Shown one piece after another: positions 61,865 to 64,000 of a stretch of 64,000 nt of DNA. The notes beneath the pieces were generated by a model, which was not told the DNA's origin, did not search any database, and saw only the letters and a list, made by a program, of their open reading frames with translations. This DNA comes from DAOUJI01 sp965219565 (GTDB lineage Bacteria > Chloroflexota > Dehalococcoidia > Lucifugimonadales > JAGWBF01): the NCBI GenBank assembly GCA_965219565.1, contig OZ244780.1, positions 2,666,001-2,730,000 of the forward strand, in the 5' to 3' direction. Numbering within the stretch: the first letter of the stretch is position 1; every line of letters starts with the position of its first letter. Position numbers and translations under genes: made by a program.

Positions 61865-62650
61865 ATGCCCGGCGGGTGGACAGAAGAGTTCGTGGCAGTG
61901 GCGGGGGCCAACATACAATACTACAAGGGTGGATCAGGCCCACCACTGGTGGCGCTCCACGGTCTGGCCGGGAACCCGGGTTGGCTGATCCACCACGAGA
62001 AGCTAGCCGAACGCTACACCGTGTACGCCCCGTCCCATCCCGGCTACGAGAAGTCCCAACGGCCCGAGTGGGTCGAGTCCATCCAGGACCTGGCGCTCTT
62101 CTACACCTGGTTCATGGAAGAGTTGGGCCTAGACGGAGCAAACGCCGTAGGCCTGTCCATCGGAGGATGGGTCGTCGCAGAAATGGCAGTGATCTGCCCC
62201 CACGCCTTCGGAAAGCTGGTCCTCGCTGACGCACCGGGAATCAGGCCGGAGTCCGGCGAGATAACCGACGTGTTCCTGATGTCCGAGAAGCAGGTCAACG
62301 AGATGATGTTCCACGACACCGCCCAAGCCCCGGAGTTCCAAGAGCTTTTCGGAGTGGAGCCCAGTTTCGAGGACCAAGACAGGCTGCTTCAAAACCGGGA
62401 GACCCTGGCTCGGCTTACGTGGAAGCCCTACATGCACGACCCGCGGTTTCCAGCCCTGTTGGAAAGGGTCAAGGCGCCCTGCTTGATAGTTTGGGGAAAG
62501 CAAGACCCCATATTGCCGTTGGAATGCGCCGAACTCTACCAAAAGGCGATCCGCGGCTCATCGCTGAAAGTCCTGGAAAACTGCGGCCACTACCCCCACG
62601 TCGAGAAGCCGGAAGAGTTCTCCGACGCAGTCATCGAGTTTCTCGCCTAG
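61865..62650 (+). CDS. Alpha/beta hydrolase (paralogue of 17699-18499)
   Basis: A 261-residue hydrolase: YYKGGSGPPLVALHGLAGNP with the oxyanion loop, the nucleophile elbow in VGLSIGGWVVAEMA, the acid in VWGKQDPILPLE and the base in ENCGHYPHVEKPEEF. The match to the hydrolase upstream of the LLM triplet extends along the whole length, including the RLTWKPYMHDPRFPALLERV segment, so they arose by duplication. ATG 61865 has GAGGTGA 5 bases upstream. Substrate unknown. The gene stands alone. Confidence 0.88.
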   Translation: MPGGWTEEFVAVAGANIQYYKGGSGPPLVALHGLAGNPGWLIHHEKLAERYTVYAPSHPGYEKSQRPEWVESIQDLALFYTWFMEELGLDGANAVGLSIGGWVVAEMAVICPHAFGKLVLADAPGIRPESGEITDVFLMSEKQVNEMMFHDTAQAPEFQELFGVEPSFEDQDRLLQNRETLARLTWKPYMHDPRFPALLERVKAPCLIVWGKQDPILPLECAELYQKAIRGSSLKVLENCGHYPHVEKPEEFSDAVIEFLA

Positions 62651-62715
62651 GGTGTTGAACCACTTGCGGGCTTGGCTCGCTGAACCTGTCTAACCCTGGT
62701 CCTTGAGGCAACTAC

Positions 62716-62988
62716 TCAGCCGCCGTCAGGCCCTTTCCAAGACCCGGCATCCCCGCGACTGTCGTTGTCCTCTCCCGCCGCATCACTCGTCGTCGCGGCC
62801 TGCGGGCCTGCGGAGCCGCCGAGAGCAGAAGGAAGCATCCCCTTCTTGACAGCCCAGAACAGGAGAATCCCTCCAATGGCCAGTACGTCTCCGACAATCG
62901 CGATGGTTATGCTTCCGGCGATGGCGCCCACGATTATCAGGGCTACACCCACCACGAGAATCAGGAAGTTAGCGGCTTTTACTATCAT
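62716..62988 (-). CDS. Small membrane protein with two helices
   Basis: The 90-residue protein has two membrane helices (IVKAANFLILVVGVALIIVG and IAIVGDVLAIGGILLFWAVK) and a polar, acidic C-terminal tail rich in Gly, Asp and Ser. No family recognised. Its ATG (62988) overlaps the amidase stop in an ATGA, so the two are translated together. A TTG at 63015 would add nine residues but lies inside the amidase reading frame. It may localise or stabilise the amidase, by position only. Confidence 0.65.
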   Translation of the reverse strand: MIVKAANFLILVVGVALIIVGAIAGSITIAIVGDVLAIGGILLFWAVKKGMLPSALGGSAGPQAATTSDAAGEDNDSRGDAGSWKGPDGG

Positions 62989-64000
62989 GAAACGGGCGGC
63001 CTTTTGTCCAGCCAAGGCCGGACCTCTTCAAATGCGGCGGAAGCCCGCAACACCGTCGCCTCGTCTCCTTTGCGGCCGATGATATGTAGGCCGATGGGCA
63101 TCCCCTCCGAGGAGAACCCGCACGGAATGCTCGCCGCAGCCTGCCCCGACATGTTTATCAGGCTGGTGAATGGCGTATAGGACCAGGCCGGGTTCACCTG
63201 TCTGCCCCCTATCACCGACGGAAACTGCTCTATGCGAAAAGCGGTCACGGCCATAGTCGGAGTCAACAGCAGATCAAACTCGTCAAGCTTGTCCTCCATG
63301 AACCTCTTCAGCCTCTGACGCTCCACCAACGCTCTGGAATACTCGGGAATCGTGATTGCCTTCCCGTACTCCATGCTGAGCCGCCCATAGCTAGAGAAGT
63401 CTTCGGGGCGGTCTTCGTATATCTCGCCATAAGCCGAATATCCCTGGACCCTGAAAAGGTCCCAGAATACCAGGAAAGGGTCCTCCAGGCGGATGCCTGC
63501 GTCCTCAACGCTGCAACCCAACTCTTGTTGGAAAACTTCCCCCGCCTTCCGCGTGGCATCGGCCACCTCCGGGTCCACTGCAGCGAAACCCAGGTCTAGG
63601 CTCCAACCCACTTTCAGGCCCTTGGCGCCATCGTGAAGCCCCTCCAACCAGTCCGGGGGCGTCTCGGTCATACAGCCGGCGTCCCGGTCGTCCCGACCGG
63701 CAAGGACCTGAAGTAGCGCCGCGCTGTCGGCGACGGTTCTTGTCATAGGCCCGGACTGGGACAGGAAGTTGAAGGCGGGCCTGCCCACCCCTCCAAAGCG
63801 CGGCACACGCCCCTGGCTGGGCTTTATGCCATAGACGCCGCAGAAACTGGAAGGCATCCTGATGGAGCCGCCTCCGTCGCTGCCCGTCGCCAGTGTGCAC
63901 AGTCCAGAGACGATGGCAGCCGCCGCGCCGCCGCTGGAACCGCCGGAGGTGCGCTCGGGGTTCCACGGGTTCCGGCAAGGCTCCCCAAGGCGGTTCTCCG
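62985..64000 (-). CDS. Amidase-signature enzyme (runs off the window)
   Basis: The C-terminal 337 residues of an amidase. From the window edge the frame reads CRNPWNPERTSGGSSGGAAA, with the GGSSGG loop of the Ser-cisSer-Lys triad, then SDGGGSIRMPSSFCGVYGIK (the cis-Ser and nucleophile Ser), GIKPSQGRVPRFGG, SQSGPMTRTVADSAALLQVL and PWSYTPFTSLINMSGQAAAS-like ends. The catalytic Lys lies upstream, beyond base 64000. The family hydrolyses amides, from aspartyl-tRNA amidation (GatA) to nylon oligomers and plant-derived amides; this one lacks GatA context. The small membrane gene overlaps its stop. Confidence 0.92.
   Translation of the reverse strand, partial: ENRLGEPCRNPWNPERTSGGSSGGAAAAIVSGLCTLATGSDGGGSIRMPSSFCGVYGIKPSQGRVPRFGGVGRPAFNFLSQSGPMTRTVADSAALLQVLAGRDDRDAGCMTETPPDWLEGLHDGAKGLKVGWSLDLGFAAVDPEVADATRKAGEVFQQELGCSVEDAGIRLEDPFLVFWDLFRVQGYSAYGEIYEDRPEDFSSYGRLSMEYGKAITIPEYSRALVERQRLKRFMEDKLDEFDLLLTPTMAVTAFRIEQFPSVIGGRQVNPAWSYTPFTSLINMSGQAAASIPCGFSSEGMPIGLHIIGRKGDEATVLRASAAFEEVRPWLDKRPPVS

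Overview
The window looks like a chromosome segment of a Chloroflexota bacterium, most likely a marine SAR202-type member of Dehalococcoidia. The hints are five LLM-class (luciferase-like) flavin monooxygenases, three of them a tandem triplet; an F420-type PPOX enzyme; late futalosine-type menaquinone genes; a hydantoinase HyuA/HyuB pair; GC-rich coding DNA; and many GTG/TTG starts. This assignment is inference: there is no rRNA and only one tRNA (Glu-UUC) in the window.

Layout. 1-6.2 kb is a mobile, partly decayed island: a truncated RelE/HigB-type toxin with its promoter-operator, a 5'-truncated IS1182-like transposase, a tail-anchored HTH protein, an AT-rich regulatory patch, an AlpA-type regulator, a replicase gene fused by deletion to an integrase tail, and an intact P4-type integrase. 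6.4-17.4 kb holds mostly single small genes (DUF1801, dienelactone hydrolase, DUF3500, Uma2, DinB, ArsR plus AHSA1, VOC, DUF4242, EVE), an S9 peptidase and two LLM oxidoreductases. 17.7-25.6 kb is a catabolic or oxidative cluster: alpha/beta hydrolase, three LLM monooxygenase paralogues, a halogenase-like flavoprotein and a zinc alcohol dehydrogenase. 25.8-27.9 kb holds two interrupted genes (TPP enzyme, STAS protein). 28-36.8 kb is one long minus-strand run for the SAM cycle, MTA salvage and polyamines (mtnA-mtnP-rhodanese-pfkB-ahcY-metK-pgm-speD-speE), headed by a clear TTGACA promoter. 37-42.3 kb has hyuA-hyuB, an OsmC-like gene whose conserved catalytic cysteine codon is an in-frame TGA (candidate selenoprotein), and an unusual NTPase/deoxyribosyltransferase-like protein. 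42.6-47.2 kb has SRPBCC, cupin and the late menaquinone genes menG-ubiX-ubiA-ubiD. 47.4-64 kb is mostly housekeeping and small genes: zinc ribbon, XerD, RpiB, UvrC, glutaredoxin, PPOX, HEAT, TldE/TldD, an endonuclease III homologue, ArgC, tRNA-Glu, an MFS exporter, an internally duplicated protein of unknown function, an alpha/beta hydrolase and an amidase that runs off the end.

The best lead for an undescribed feature is the OsmC TGA with a hairpin just downstream. Next are the monooxygenase triplet with the halogenase-like enzyme, and the AlpA-replicase island with its leader hairpin and paired operators. Several genes carry single-base disruptions (a G7 tract, a GGG tract, an in-frame TAG), so sequence error or active gene decay must be weighed for each.
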